From Oribacterium sp. WCC10 (lineage in GTDB: Bacteria > Bacillota > Clostridia > Lachnospirales > Lachnospiraceae): a DNA stretch of 64,000 nt. Below the pieces are notes generated by a model. The model saw only the letters and a list, made by a program, of their open reading frames with translations, made no database searches and had not been told where the DNA came from. Positions 52,683-62,435 of the stretch are shown in pieces (position 1 is the first letter of the stretch; each line of letters opens with the position of its first letter). A program made the translations under genes and the position numbers. The DNA lies in the NCBI RefSeq assembly GCF_900113415.1, contig NZ_FOPH01000004.1:124001-188000 (forward strand), read 5' to 3'.

Positions 52683-52931
52683 GATAAGATACCGTAATAA
52701 TAGGCTTACGATAGTTGAAAATTTTGAGTATTTTTTTACATATTTTTTATACATTTTTATGTTTTATTTTTGATGACTTTATCCCGTTTTTACAAACTTT
52801 ATGGCTTATTTACGTGCTTCAGACGTTAACGATTCTCCTCGTTAATTCAAAGCCCATTCCGGGTCATCTATGATCACCGGACAGAGCCATGTAAGAATAG
52901 TGATTTTCCCATGGTCATATCCACATAAAAA

Positions 52932-52986
52932 TACGGTGGGAGGAATTCCCACTTTTTGACTCATTTTGGGAATACGGCCCACCGTA
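52932..52986. other. Nested inverted repeat between mraZ promoter and ychF terminator
   Basis: TACGGTGGG pairs with CCCACCGTA; a 4x4 internal loop (AGGA/ACGG) separates an inner stem ATTCCCA/TGGGAAT. On the minus strand it is followed by TTTTTATG, so it may be a second terminator for ychF. The rest of the 590-bp gap (52683-53033) shows nothing coding. Confidence 0.6.
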
Positions 52987-53033
52987 AAATTATAAACACT
53001 TTAATTTATTCAAAATTTAATTTTTTACACCAT

Positions 53034-53068
53034 TAAAAAAGCGATGTCCTTTGCTTAGGACATCGCTA
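53034..53068 (-). terminator. Terminator of ychF
   Basis: Minus strand AGCGATGTCCTA / TAGGACATCGCT-type stem with TTTTTTAATG following, ~150 bp past the ychF stop. Confidence 0.85.
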
Positions 53069-53216
53069 TCTTAAATATAGTAAAATCAATGATTATCGTA
53101 TCGAAGGTGCCATGTTCTTGAACTGTTCGCATGAACCAACAAGTACCCATGTTTTTGCACTCAAAATTGTTTGCGTGATTCAAATACTGACCATCAGATA
53201 TTTCTATCAACTCAAA

Positions 53217-54314
53217 TCAGACATTAAATCTGAATTCAACGACATCTCCATCCTGCATCACGTACTCTTTACCTTCCATACGTACAAGACCTTTCTCACG
53301 TGCTGCTGCAGTTGAACCACAGTCAAGAAGATCCTGATAGTTGATAACTTCTGCCTTAATGAAACCTCTCTCAAAATCAGAGTGAATCTTTCCTGCTGCC
53401 TGAGGAGCCTTTGTTCCCACCTTGATAGTCCATGCTCTTGTCTCCTTCTCTCCTGCTGTAAGGAATGACATAAGCCCGAGAAGTGTGTAAGAAGCACGAA
53501 CGATCTTATCAAGACCTGATTCTGTCATGCCGAGGCTCTCAAGATACTCTGCTTTTTCATCATCCTCAAGCTCTGCGATCTCCTCCTCTATCTGAGCGGA
53601 GATAACAAAAACTCCGGAGTTGTTGCTTGCAGCATACTCACGAACCTTCTGAACATATTCATTGGAAGCCCCATCATCAGCAACTGAATCCTCATCAACA
53701 TTGGCAGCATAGATAACAGGCTTTCTTGTAAGAAGATCAAGAGAATCCACAAATGCATTCTTATCTTCATCACCTGCATCATAAGATATAGCTAACTTAT
53801 CGGATTCAAGGTGCGCATGAAGCTCCTCAAGAAGTGCATACTCAGCCTTGGCATCCTTGTCGTTATTGGCAAGTTTCTTTGTCTTTGCCATACGCCTGTC
53901 AAGAAGATCAAGATCAGAGAAGATAAGCTCGAGATTGATGGTTTCAATATCTCTGATAGGATCAACGGATCCGTCAACATGTACGATGTTAGGATCATCA
54001 AAGCAACGAACCACGTGTACGATGGCATCGGTCTCTCTGATGTTTGAAAGGAACTGGTTACCAAGACCTTCGCCCTTTGAAGCACCCTTTACAAGTCCCG
54101 CGATATCCACGAACTGGATAACGGCAGGTGTGATCTTCTGTGAACTGTAAAGAGCAGCAAGCTTGTCCAGACGTTCATCCGGTACCGCAACCACACCAAC
54201 GTTTGGCTCGATAGTACAGAACGGATAGTTGGCTGACTCAGCTCCAGCTTTTGTTATTGCATTAAAAAGTGTCGATTTACCGACATTAGGTAATCCTACT
54301 ATGCCCAACTTCAT
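53217..54314 (-). CDS. ychF: Redox-regulated ATPase YchF (OLA1 family)
   Basis: Obg-related ribosome-associated ATPase, 365 residues: P-loop GLPNVGKST, DIAGLVKGASKGEGLGNQFL and a changed G4 (NVDE for NKxD) that fits ATP rather than GTP preference, helical coiled-coil insert, and C-terminal TGS domain. AAGGAG upstream. Stand-alone gene with its own terminator. Confidence 0.96.
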   Translation of the reverse strand: MKLGIVGLPNVGKSTLFNAITKAGAESANYPFCTIEPNVGVVAVPDERLDKLAALYSSQKITPAVIQFVDIAGLVKGASKGEGLGNQFLSNIRETDAIVHVVRCFDDPNIVHVDGSVDPIRDIETINLELIFSDLDLLDRRMAKTKKLANNDKDAKAEYALLEELHAHLESDKLAISYDAGDEDKNAFVDSLDLLTRKPVIYAANVDEDSVADDGASNEYVQKVREYAASNNSGVFVISAQIEEEIAELEDDEKAEYLESLGMTESGLDKIVRASYTLLGLMSFLTAGEKETRAWTIKVGTKAPQAAGKIHSDFERGFIKAEVINYQDLLDCGSTAAAREKGLVRMEGKEYVMQDGDVVEFRFNV

Positions 54315-54430
54315 ATTATATATATCTCCTTAAAATCTTGTATTACTGTCTTATGATCCGTTTACCGGTTAGGGTACACAAAAAACCGTTGATACTATAC
54401 CATACTTCAGATTACTTTTCCATACTTCTG

Positions 54431-55261
54431 TTATGCCGTCATCCTATACGCCACATCCGTAAGCCTGTCCACCGGATCAACCATAGTTTCATTGACCTCC
54501 CTCACCATATCGGAAATCCTATCCAGTTCTATACCTCCAACATCCGGTACCAGAAGCATCTCGTGTCTTGAAGACGGAATTACGATAAACTGACTTATTC
54601 CGCATTTTTCAGAAAGATTCTTTATGCTGCCTTTATCAAGAATAGCGCTCGCTCCATATATCTTATTCTTGTTTGTGATAACGTATATTGCTTTATCACT
54701 GTCTATGCACTCCATATCACGTACAGGCTTTCCCATCATACCACTCAATGCTTCAAACATTGGCTGAATCAGAGTTTCTCCGCATATATTCTTTTCTGCA
54801 CATTCCCAGGCTTCATCCTCGGTTATTCCCGAAAGCTTCAGTATAGCTTCATTCATCTTGATGCTTCCGCTTGCACCTGCAACCATAACCCTCAAATAAA
54901 GATAGCACTCAAGTCCTTCAAACCCGCAGTCCCTTTTGATAAGCGGCTCTTCGCTCTTCTTCTGTATGGCAATGTAAACATTACCCAGAACAAAATCCCT
55001 CCTTTTCAATAGTTCTGTATCAAAATCGGCACACCTATGGTTTTCTGCAATCCTGAGAATCTGCGAAGCAAGATCCGAAACACTTTGTTCCTTCTCATTC
55101 GCCTCCTTAATAAGCTCATCAATGTATATACTGGGAGAGCAGTTTCCTTCTCCTCTTATAACTATAGCCTCCATTACTACACCGTTTTTTACGGTTCTGC
55201 AGAGCTCTGCCTCGTGTCCGTTTTTCTTAAGCTCTGAAAGTACCATTTCCTTTGTGATCAT
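54431..55261 (-). CDS. DUF5688 family protein
   Basis: 276 soluble residues without signal or TM. The pattern VYIAIQKKSEE, CYLYLRVMV, then KNICGETLIQPM and ITNKNKIYGASAIL, is that of DUF5688 proteins common in Lachnospiraceae. Function unknown. AAGGAG five bases before the ATG; ~115 bp upstream of ychF, so possibly the same transcript. Confidence 0.78.
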   Translation of the reverse strand: MITKEMVLSELKKNGHEAELCRTVKNGVVMEAIVIRGEGNCSPSIYIDELIKEANEKEQSVSDLASQILRIAENHRCADFDTELLKRRDFVLGNVYIAIQKKSEEPLIKRDCGFEGLECYLYLRVMVAGASGSIKMNEAILKLSGITEDEAWECAEKNICGETLIQPMFEALSGMMGKPVRDMECIDSDKAIYVITNKNKIYGASAILDKGSIKNLSEKCGISQFIVIPSSRHEMLLVPDVGGIELDRISDMVREVNETMVDPVDRLTDVAYRMTA

Positions 55262-55667
55262 TTTTACTCCTTTTCGAATGTTATAAAACTAAGCATGTGC
55301 ACAAAGGGTCTCACGATAACGTAAGTCCTGCGTAAATTCATATCCATTCAAAAGAAGACAAAAATTTTCAAAAACCGGGGATTAACTATAGATTGTAAAG
55401 ATAGCCCTAGAGCCATAGAAGTAACTATAGAAATTCAGAATTTATATAAAAAGAATGACATGCCCCACCGTGGAATAAACCGGAGGCATTACCTATCAAA
55501 ATAACATTAAATATATACTTTTTGAATAATAAAGGAATCTACGTCAGAACTTGACGTTAAAGAAATGTTGACAGCTTTGTGTCATCAACTTGTAGGAGCA
55601 TTATATAGTTGATTTATGATTCTTGCAACCATATTTTTCCACATTATAATCTTTTGAATTATGCGGA
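55262..55667. other. Non-coding gap upstream of the DUF5688 gene
   Basis: A/T-rich. The only clear structure is a short hairpin ACGTCA-GAACT-TGACGT at 55541-55557. No gene was seen. Confidence 0.5.
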
Positions 55668-55713
55668 TAAAAAAAGATCCGGAGGACTTTCTCATTATCC
55701 CTCGGATCTTTTC
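55668..55713 (-). terminator. Terminator after lgt
   Basis: AAAAGATCCG-AGGGA / TCCTCCGGATCTTTTTTT on the minus strand, ~115 bp past the lgt stop. Confidence 0.8.
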
Positions 55714-55826
55714 CACAATTAAAGATTCATCTATACACTTTTTAACAGCTAATCTAACGAAACCCTGTTTACCGGCATATCCAATGATTCTCCCTTTCGC
55801 ATTTATTAAATCTGTGTCCCTCTTTC

Positions 55827-56825
55827 TTAGGCCTGTTCAGATTCTACTGTCTCGTCACTCTCTTTTTGGTCATTTTCCGGTTGCTTACCATTTTCTTTTA
55901 ATGAAGCCTGTTCCTTTGCTTTCAATGCCTCAAGCTCAGCCTTAAGAACCACATCGGTTCCCTGTTTCTTCACTTTGTTGAGGTTATATATTATCAGTCC
56001 TGCACCGACAACTGCCAGAAGTCCCGAAAGAAGCTGTGATACCGCAATCTTTGTTCCCCAAAGATAAAGGGAATCTGTTCTAAGTCCCTCTATCCAGAAT
56101 CGCCCTATGCCGTAACACATAAGATACTGGAAAAACATCTGGCCGGTGAACTTCTTCCTGGGCGCCATCAGATAAAATATCACAAGGGTACACAGATTCC
56201 ACATTGACTCATAGAAGAATGTCGGATGAACCTGAATAAACAGATTCTCGCCTATCTTATAAGAATTAAGAAGTACATCATCATTCAGCATATTGGTATT
56301 GACGATAGCCTCCCTGATACGCATGGCAAAAAGAGAATCCGTATAGCCTCCAAAGGCCTCCGTATTAAAGAAATTCCCCCATCTTCCGATGCTCTGGCCG
56401 GTGAGAAGGCCAAGTATAGCCGAATCTGCAAGTGAGAGGAAATTCATATTACGAACATGACAAAACAGCGCGCAGCATATTACACTAACTATAATTCCGC
56501 CATATATCGCCAGTCCCCCCTGACGTATGTTCAGTATCTCATCAAGATGCTGCGAATAGTAGCTCCATTCAAAAGCAACATAGTAGGCTCTGGCCCCCAG
56601 TATGGCGAATATAACCGTGTATAATCCCATATCCTGAATATCATCCACCTTTAGGCCTCTGCGCTTATAATCAAGGCTTGCTATGAAAAATCCGAGCAGC
56701 ATTCCTACTCCGATAATGATTCCATAATAAGCTATCCTGAATCCAAACACTGATATACTGCTTGTTAAATGTTCAATGCCGATTCCCAGATGTGGAAAAT
56801 AAATGTCAAAATTATCTGTATTCAT
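55827..56825 (-). CDS. lgt: Prolipoprotein diacylglyceryl transferase
   Basis: Transfers diacylglycerol to the lipobox Cys of prolipoproteins such as MetQ and the CotH proteins here. Seven TM helices in 332 residues, signature GRWGNFFNTEAFGG and HPTFFYESMWN. An acidic ~50-residue C-terminal tail is extra. ATG 56825 follows AAAGGA by 9 nt; a GTG six codons earlier and a TTG are alternatives. Confidence 0.95.
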   Translation of the reverse strand: MNTDNFDIYFPHLGIGIEHLTSSISVFGFRIAYYGIIIGVGMLLGFFIASLDYKRRGLKVDDIQDMGLYTVIFAILGARAYYVAFEWSYYSQHLDEILNIRQGGLAIYGGIIVSVICCALFCHVRNMNFLSLADSAILGLLTGQSIGRWGNFFNTEAFGGYTDSLFAMRIREAIVNTNMLNDDVLLNSYKIGENLFIQVHPTFFYESMWNLCTLVIFYLMAPRKKFTGQMFFQYLMCYGIGRFWIEGLRTDSLYLWGTKIAVSQLLSGLLAVVGAGLIIYNLNKVKKQGTDVVLKAELEALKAKEQASLKENGKQPENDQKESDETVESEQA

Positions 56826-56926
56826 CAAGTTAATTCCTTTCACAGCTTTGGTGTCTCAATTCTTATGTATACGTCTCTGTCATCCAATGGCTCATGATTT
56901 TGATAGAATAAGTAACAGAAAGGGTT

Positions 56927-58288
56927 CTACTGTACAAACATCTTGTCCAAAACCACCTTACCCGTGTCCCTCTCCTTAACTGTCATTCTGAGCACAGGCT
57001 TAATCTCACCTGAAATATCAACGCTTTCATACATCGGTTCACCATCAAGATCGTAGTTCACAATATTGTCAGCCTGTACATTATCCAGATCTATACCGGC
57101 AATGTAAGTAAGCTTGAGTCTGTCGCCATGAAGTTTTGAAAGCTTTTCACAAACCTCATCGGGATCATATGCCTTAGTAGCCGTAATCTCTGTCTCATAT
57201 TCAGGATACGCCGCCATCATAAGACATGTCTTAAAATCCGATTGGGCGGCCATATTCGCTGACATTATAGGGAGATACAGCTCACGAAAATCAGTATTCC
57301 AATTGCTGTATGCCTCGTCATTCCGCTTATCCGTGAACCCATAATATGTTCTAAGCAGTTGGCCAAGATACATTGTTGCTTTGTAAGCACCGACTGCATT
57401 TAAGTGAGCATTGGCATCCACAAAGTCAGTATCCCAATTCACCACTCTCGAATCAAGATTATCACTCTTTTTATCATCCTGCATAAGATCAATAACTCTG
57501 ACCGATAACTCTTCAGCGAGTTTCATGACACGATTGTCGGCCATCTGATTTTCTTGAGATGCAGGATAAGGAATCCTCATAAAGCAAACCTCGACTCCCG
57601 CTTCCCTGCAGATACTCACAAAATTTCTTATGTATTCATCCGCACCTTCTGACCCTCCGATAGTTATATCAGGATCCACCCTCTTGATCTCCGGTGGAAC
57701 AGCAACACCGTATCTGACTTCAGAACCATAGTTCGAGTTCATTATGCTCTTATCAAACGCAAGTCTGGCAGATTCCGGCGTGATTTCATTCCATCTGCTG
57801 TGATAAACAGAAAACGGAAATAAAAGTTCCATCTTTTCCTGGGTACTATGTCCTCCGAGCAGATCCTGCACTGCATTAAACTTGGTGATACCGGCAGGAT
57901 AAGCATCCATTGAATAGTGCATGAAGCTTATGTCCATATATGGCTGATCAAATGCATACATATCATATATGTCCAGTACAGCGACTTTAGGCTTATGATA
58001 CTTAAGCGACTGCCTGAGCACCCAGTAGGACATACCGAGTGATGCGGCATGGCCTCCGAGATTGTAGCTTGTAATGCCGTACTTATCCCATAGTTCCATT
58101 GGCTGAACACCACTCAATACATGACTGGATCCATAGAAAAGCACATCATACTCCTTATGTTCTTCAAAAAACTTTATATATTTTTGCCGGCTTACACCAC
58201 GAGTTGTAAGCCTGTCACCCAGATACACTCCACCGATGACCAGTGATGCGATGATGAGTACCGAGGTAATCTGTTTCCAAATCTTCAT
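56927..58288 (-). CDS. SGNH-type (DltD/AlgJ-like) membrane-anchored esterase/acyltransferase
   Basis: 453 residues: N-terminal TM/signal anchor (~6-26), then an SGNH-like domain with nucleophile Ser in LFYGSSHV, an Asn in SYNLGGHAAS and the Asp-x-x-His pair in FVDANAHLNAVG. A small beta domain ends it. It starts 11 nt after the MBOAT stop, the usual pairing in which the MBOAT moves the acyl group across the membrane and the SGNH protein transfers it. The acceptor polymer is unknown. Confidence 0.82.
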   Translation of the reverse strand: MKIWKQITSVLIIASLVIGGVYLGDRLTTRGVSRQKYIKFFEEHKEYDVLFYGSSHVLSGVQPMELWDKYGITSYNLGGHAASLGMSYWVLRQSLKYHKPKVAVLDIYDMYAFDQPYMDISFMHYSMDAYPAGITKFNAVQDLLGGHSTQEKMELLFPFSVYHSRWNEITPESARLAFDKSIMNSNYGSEVRYGVAVPPEIKRVDPDITIGGSEGADEYIRNFVSICREAGVEVCFMRIPYPASQENQMADNRVMKLAEELSVRVIDLMQDDKKSDNLDSRVVNWDTDFVDANAHLNAVGAYKATMYLGQLLRTYYGFTDKRNDEAYSNWNTDFRELYLPIMSANMAAQSDFKTCLMMAAYPEYETEITATKAYDPDEVCEKLSKLHGDRLKLTYIAGIDLDNVQADNIVNYDLDGEPMYESVDISGEIKPVLRMTVKERDTGKVVLDKMFVQ

Positions 58289-58299
58289 ACCATAGTCCG

Positions 58300-60135
58300 T
58301 TAATACTGGAAATATATAAAACTAGAGGCATCATAAGAATTGCCCCAGATACCAAAAATCAAAACAAACACTATAGCCGCCGCTATGATAACATCCTTCA
58401 CAAGCATCGGCTTCTCAAGGATCCATTTTCTCATATTTCCACCGTGATACTTTACATAATCACTGAGAAGAAGTACCAGACAGCATATAATCAGAAGCCA
58501 GAAATTTCTTGCATCAAGCCCAAGGCTGTATATCTCTGAGAAGCTTAAGGTTCCGGCATCAAAATTAAATCTCACACGATCTATCATCATAAGAGCATCT
58601 TTTAGACCTGCCGCCCTAAAAAACAGCCATGCGAAATCAATAAGTATAAAAGTAATAAATATGCGTACCAGCTTCAGTATACACATACTGAAACTTTTAA
58701 GTGTCATCTTGCCTTCTCCTATACGCATACCGAAAAGTCCTGTCCGGAGATGTCCTCGTCTTGCCTCCTCGCTCATCCAAGGCATTCCCCCGTCAGCATC
58801 ATATTCCTCTATCTCATCAAATCTTTCTCTGTTCTGATCGACCACACTCTTTTCCCATGGGGTAACAACAGAAGTTATAGGTGCTATTGATGTATATATC
58901 TTCATGCTTCCGGACATTGCGGGATTTTTCTTAAGGCTGAGAACATTCTTGTCAAATCCGAAAATTCTGAGAAACAGTGTTCTCACAGGTAAAAGTATTC
59001 CGCCGATTATCTGATATAAACCGTTTAGTCCGCCCCAGATAATGTAGCTCCATTGACTTCCATGCCAAAGACCGCTGACTATAAATACTACAAGAACATT
59101 AAAATAACGTCTCAGAAAGCTGCATCGACTGCCCCCGAGCGGGAAATAAAGATAGTCTCTGAACCAGCTTGACAGCGAAATATGCCATCGCCTCCAGAAA
59201 TCCTGAACCGACACGCTGAAGTACGGACAATCAAAATTCTTCATAAGCCTGATGCCAAGCATATTAGCAGCGCCTGTCGCAATGATGGAATAGCCGTAAA
59301 AATCGCAATATATCTCAACAGCATAAATCATTGTTGCAAGTACTATAGTCCAGCCATAAAGCTCATGATAATTTGCATAAACATAATTCACAAGTATCGC
59401 CGCCCTGTCAGCTATCACCAGTTTAAGAAAAAAGCCCCAAAGCATAAGCAAAAAGCCGGAACTCGCTCTTCCAAAATCAAAATCTCTCGGTTTACAGTAC
59501 TGTGGCAAAAGCGACGGTGCCCTCCCTATAGGACCCGCAAGAATAGTAGGGAAAAAACTGATGAAAAGAGCATATCTCAGAAAATTTTTCTCTGAAGGTA
59601 TCTCTTCTCTGTAAACATCGATGAGATATCCTGCTGCCTGAAAAATAAAAAACGAAATACCTGCAGGCATGACTACATCAAAATGTCTCAGCTCTATACT
59701 GATTCCTAAGTGTCTAAATACCTCTGTAAGATTTGTGATTGCAAAGTCCGAATACTTATAGAAGCAAAGTACACTGAATACCAGAATAAGCGCCAGAAAC
59801 AATACCGCTCTTTTGGTTCTCTCCTTACGTGAAATGTTCTTCTCCACAACATTTCTGTGCTTCTTGCTTACCTTTGATTCAAAGTCAGCAGAAATCCTCC
59901 CTCTTTCATCAGGATCAGCCCATGTAGCATAAGATCCCCTGCCCAGGATAAGACCTGCAATATAAGTAATTACCGTCACCCCCAAAAGCAAAAGTCCATA
60001 CACAGGATTCCAGCTCATATAGAACCAGTAGCTGCTGAACAACAGCCACAGGTTCTGAAATGCTTTGGGTACAACATAATATATAAGGATCACTATAGGA
60101 AAAAAGATAAGAAATCCCAGTGAATTAAAAATCAT
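58300..60135 (-). CDS. MBOAT O-acyltransferase (AlgI/DltB-like)
   Basis: 611 residues, ~11 TM helices. The active-site region is present: FWRRWHISLSSWFRDYLYFP and LWHGSQWSYIIWGGLNG with the catalytic His. Two hydrophilic insertions (~75-110 and ~410-465) make it longer than the usual ~470-520. AGGAG precedes the ATG. It works with the downstream SGNH protein on an extracellular polymer. Confidence 0.92.
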   Translation of the reverse strand: MIFNSLGFLIFFPIVILIYYVVPKAFQNLWLLFSSYWFYMSWNPVYGLLLLGVTVITYIAGLILGRGSYATWADPDERGRISADFESKVSKKHRNVVEKNISRKERTKRAVLFLALILVFSVLCFYKYSDFAITNLTEVFRHLGISIELRHFDVVMPAGISFFIFQAAGYLIDVYREEIPSEKNFLRYALFISFFPTILAGPIGRAPSLLPQYCKPRDFDFGRASSGFLLMLWGFFLKLVIADRAAILVNYVYANYHELYGWTIVLATMIYAVEIYCDFYGYSIIATGAANMLGIRLMKNFDCPYFSVSVQDFWRRWHISLSSWFRDYLYFPLGGSRCSFLRRYFNVLVVFIVSGLWHGSQWSYIIWGGLNGLYQIIGGILLPVRTLFLRIFGFDKNVLSLKKNPAMSGSMKIYTSIAPITSVVTPWEKSVVDQNRERFDEIEEYDADGGMPWMSEEARRGHLRTGLFGMRIGEGKMTLKSFSMCILKLVRIFITFILIDFAWLFFRAAGLKDALMMIDRVRFNFDAGTLSFSEIYSLGLDARNFWLLIICCLVLLLSDYVKYHGGNMRKWILEKPMLVKDVIIAAAIVFVLIFGIWGNSYDASSFIYFQY

Positions 60136-60174
60136 AAATTCTCCTGTTTAACAATTCATCCGCTTCCTGCTGCT

Positions 60175-60211
60175 CATCAGCGAGTGGCAAATACTTTTGA
60201 CACTCACGTCA
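60175..60211 (-). repeat. Dispersed repeat, half copy E (inverted)
   Basis: Only hairpin 1 remains: on the minus strand GACGTGAGTGTCAAAAGTAT then TTGCCACTCGCTGAT. It lies in the MBOAT leader, between ligA and MBOAT. Confidence 0.75.
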
Positions 60212-60267
60212 TAACATAGTCCCAAAAGAAACTGCCGCACAAATATGAAATACAGCAAATGCTATGT

Positions 60268-62274
60268 TTATATCTTTCCCTCGAGAATCTTTATAAACTC
60301 CTCTTCAGTCACAATAGGTACTCCCAGCTCTTTTGCTTTTTTGTTTTTACCTGATGTGGAAGTTATATCGTTATTTACAAGATATGCAGTCTTCGCAGAA
60401 ACCGATCCCGCCGCCCTTCCACCGGCACGTTCAATAAGTTCCTGAAGTTCCTTACGATTCGAGAAATGTGTAAGTGAACCTGTAATAACAACCGACATTC
60501 CTTCAAGCGTCCTGGCTGTCTCCGTATCAGCCTCCTGCTTTACAATATCAAGCTCCGAAAGCAGCTTATCAAGCTCTGAAAGTTTATCTTCATCCTTAAA
60601 ATACTTTACGATGTTCTCCGCAAGAACCTGACCTATGCCATCAATCTCCATGAGTTCGGATACATCAGCATTTTTAAGCTTATCAATATCATCTCCAAAG
60701 AAACGACACAACACTTTGGCATTGGCAAGTCCTATTCCGGCAATGCCAAGTCCGTACACCACTCTGTAAAGTTCTGTATGACTTGACTTTAAAGCTGCCG
60801 CAAAAAGATTCTCATAACTCTTCTCTCCAAAACCATCCAGGGCTACAATCTGGCTTCTATACTTATCAAGATGGAAAATGTCACTATATGTATGTATAAA
60901 TCCATGACCGATAAACTTTTCCAAAGTCTGATCACTGAGTCCATCTACATTTAGCGCATCTCTACTTACAAAAAGCGAGAAGTTTTTAAGTTTCTTTGCA
61001 GGGCACTCAGGATTCGGGCAATAGAGGAATCTGGCCTCACCCTCAGCTTTGATCTCTGTTTCATGTCCGCATGCAGGACACATCCTGATCGGCTCAAGCT
61101 TTCCGGATCTTGTAAGGTTATCAGCTATCTGAGGGATGATCATATTAGCCTTATATACCGTTATATGATCACCTATACCCAGTTCCATATCCTCACAATA
61201 CGAGACATTATGAAGACTTGCTCTTGTAACCGTAGTTCCCTCAAGCTCTACCGGATCAAATATAGCCACCGGATTGATAAGGCCTGTACGGCTGGGAGAC
61301 CACTCAACTTCCCTGAGCACCGTCTCTGCCTGCTCATCACTCCATTTGAAAGCGATGGCATTTCTCGGGAACTTTGCAGTACGCCCAAGGCTAAGACCGT
61401 AAGCAATATCTTCATATATAAGAACAAGTCCGTCTGACGGAAAATCATTGGTCTTTATCTCTTCAGAAAACCACTTCACAGTTTCGGCAATATTGTCCTT
61501 TGTAACTTTCTTGTAGGCAACTACATCGAATCCCTGATTTTTCAGAAAAATGTATTGTGCCTCTCTGGAATTGTCAAAATTTACGGGTTCTCCGTCGGAA
61601 GATACAGCACTTACAAGCGCAAATGCCATCAGATTCACATGACGTGATTTTGTAACATTGGCATCCAGCTGTCTGACTGAACCCGAGCAAAGATTTCTGG
61701 GGTTTTTATACTTTGCATCCGCATCAGATATTGTTTCATTGATCTTTGTAAACTCCGAGTAGGTAATGATAGCTTCACCTCGGAGAATAAGCTCTCCCTT
61801 GAAGCTTATCCTTGTAGGTACATTATCAAATGCTCTTGCATTCTGAGTTACGACCTCTCCTATCTCTCCGTTACCTCTTGTCACGGCTTTTTTAAGTTCT
61901 CCGTCTTTATATGTGAGAACAACTGTCAGTCCATCCATTTTCCAGCTTAGAAGTCCTTCCTTATCTCCCAGCCAGGAAGCCAGCTCATCCACAGATTTTG
62001 TTTTGTCCAAAGACAGCATCGGGCTCTTATGCGGTTCCTTTGGAAGTTCAGAGAGAACTTCGAAACCTACCCTCTGTGTCGGAGAGCCGCTTAGAACAAC
62101 CCCTGTCTTCTTCTCAAGTGCCTCCAGCTCATCATAGAGCCTGTCATACTCAAAATTGGACATGATCTCATTGCCATCAACATAATATACTCTCGCAGCT
62201 TCATTGAGGGTTTTGACCAGTTCCTTCATACGTTCAGTATCCACTGGTTCTGTCTTCTGTTGATTCATGTTCAA
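60268..62274 (-). CDS. ligA: NAD-dependent DNA ligase
   Basis: Seals nicks in replication and repair. About 668 residues: Ia domain (YYVDGNEIMSNFEYDRLYDEL), adenylation domain with nucleophile Lys in SWKMDGL (117 from the most upstream ATG), OB fold, Cys4 zinc finger (CPACGHE, CPNPECPAKK), helix-hairpin-helix repeats and C-terminal BRCT (GMSVVITGSLTHFSNRKELQ). I favour TTG 62274 as start because GGAGG is 8 nt upstream; ATG 62289 overlaps that SD, and ATG 62268 is the other option. Confidence 0.96.
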   Translation of the reverse strand: MNMNQQKTEPVDTERMKELVKTLNEAARVYYVDGNEIMSNFEYDRLYDELEALEKKTGVVLSGSPTQRVGFEVLSELPKEPHKSPMLSLDKTKSVDELASWLGDKEGLLSWKMDGLTVVLTYKDGELKKAVTRGNGEIGEVVTQNARAFDNVPTRISFKGELILRGEAIITYSEFTKINETISDADAKYKNPRNLCSGSVRQLDANVTKSRHVNLMAFALVSAVSSDGEPVNFDNSREAQYIFLKNQGFDVVAYKKVTKDNIAETVKWFSEEIKTNDFPSDGLVLIYEDIAYGLSLGRTAKFPRNAIAFKWSDEQAETVLREVEWSPSRTGLINPVAIFDPVELEGTTVTRASLHNVSYCEDMELGIGDHITVYKANMIIPQIADNLTRSGKLEPIRMCPACGHETEIKAEGEARFLYCPNPECPAKKLKNFSLFVSRDALNVDGLSDQTLEKFIGHGFIHTYSDIFHLDKYRSQIVALDGFGEKSYENLFAAALKSSHTELYRVVYGLGIAGIGLANAKVLCRFFGDDIDKLKNADVSELMEIDGIGQVLAENIVKYFKDEDKLSELDKLLSELDIVKQEADTETARTLEGMSVVITGSLTHFSNRKELQELIERAGGRAAGSVSAKTAYLVNNDITSTSGKNKKAKELGVPIVTEEEFIKILEGKI

Positions 62275-62351
62275 TGTTAATGCCTCCATTACCTGTTATT
62301 TCATCCAAAGCTAAGCTTTAATGCTTTCCAATATCTCTTTTTATTCATGTC

Positions 62352-62417
62352 ATGCCCGGTCATAATAATCTCAGATCTTTTCTAACATGACTGATCCGGT
62401 ATCGTTGATCCGGGCAT
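62352..62417 (-). other. Inverted repeat between the pseudouridine synthase and ligA
   Basis: ATGCCCGG and CCGGGCAT arms 50 bp apart, with CCGGATCA repeated twice near one arm. Just after the stop of the rlu gene; no strong T-tract. Possible terminator or binding site. Confidence 0.4.
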
Positions 62418-62435
62418 CCTATATATTGTCATGAC

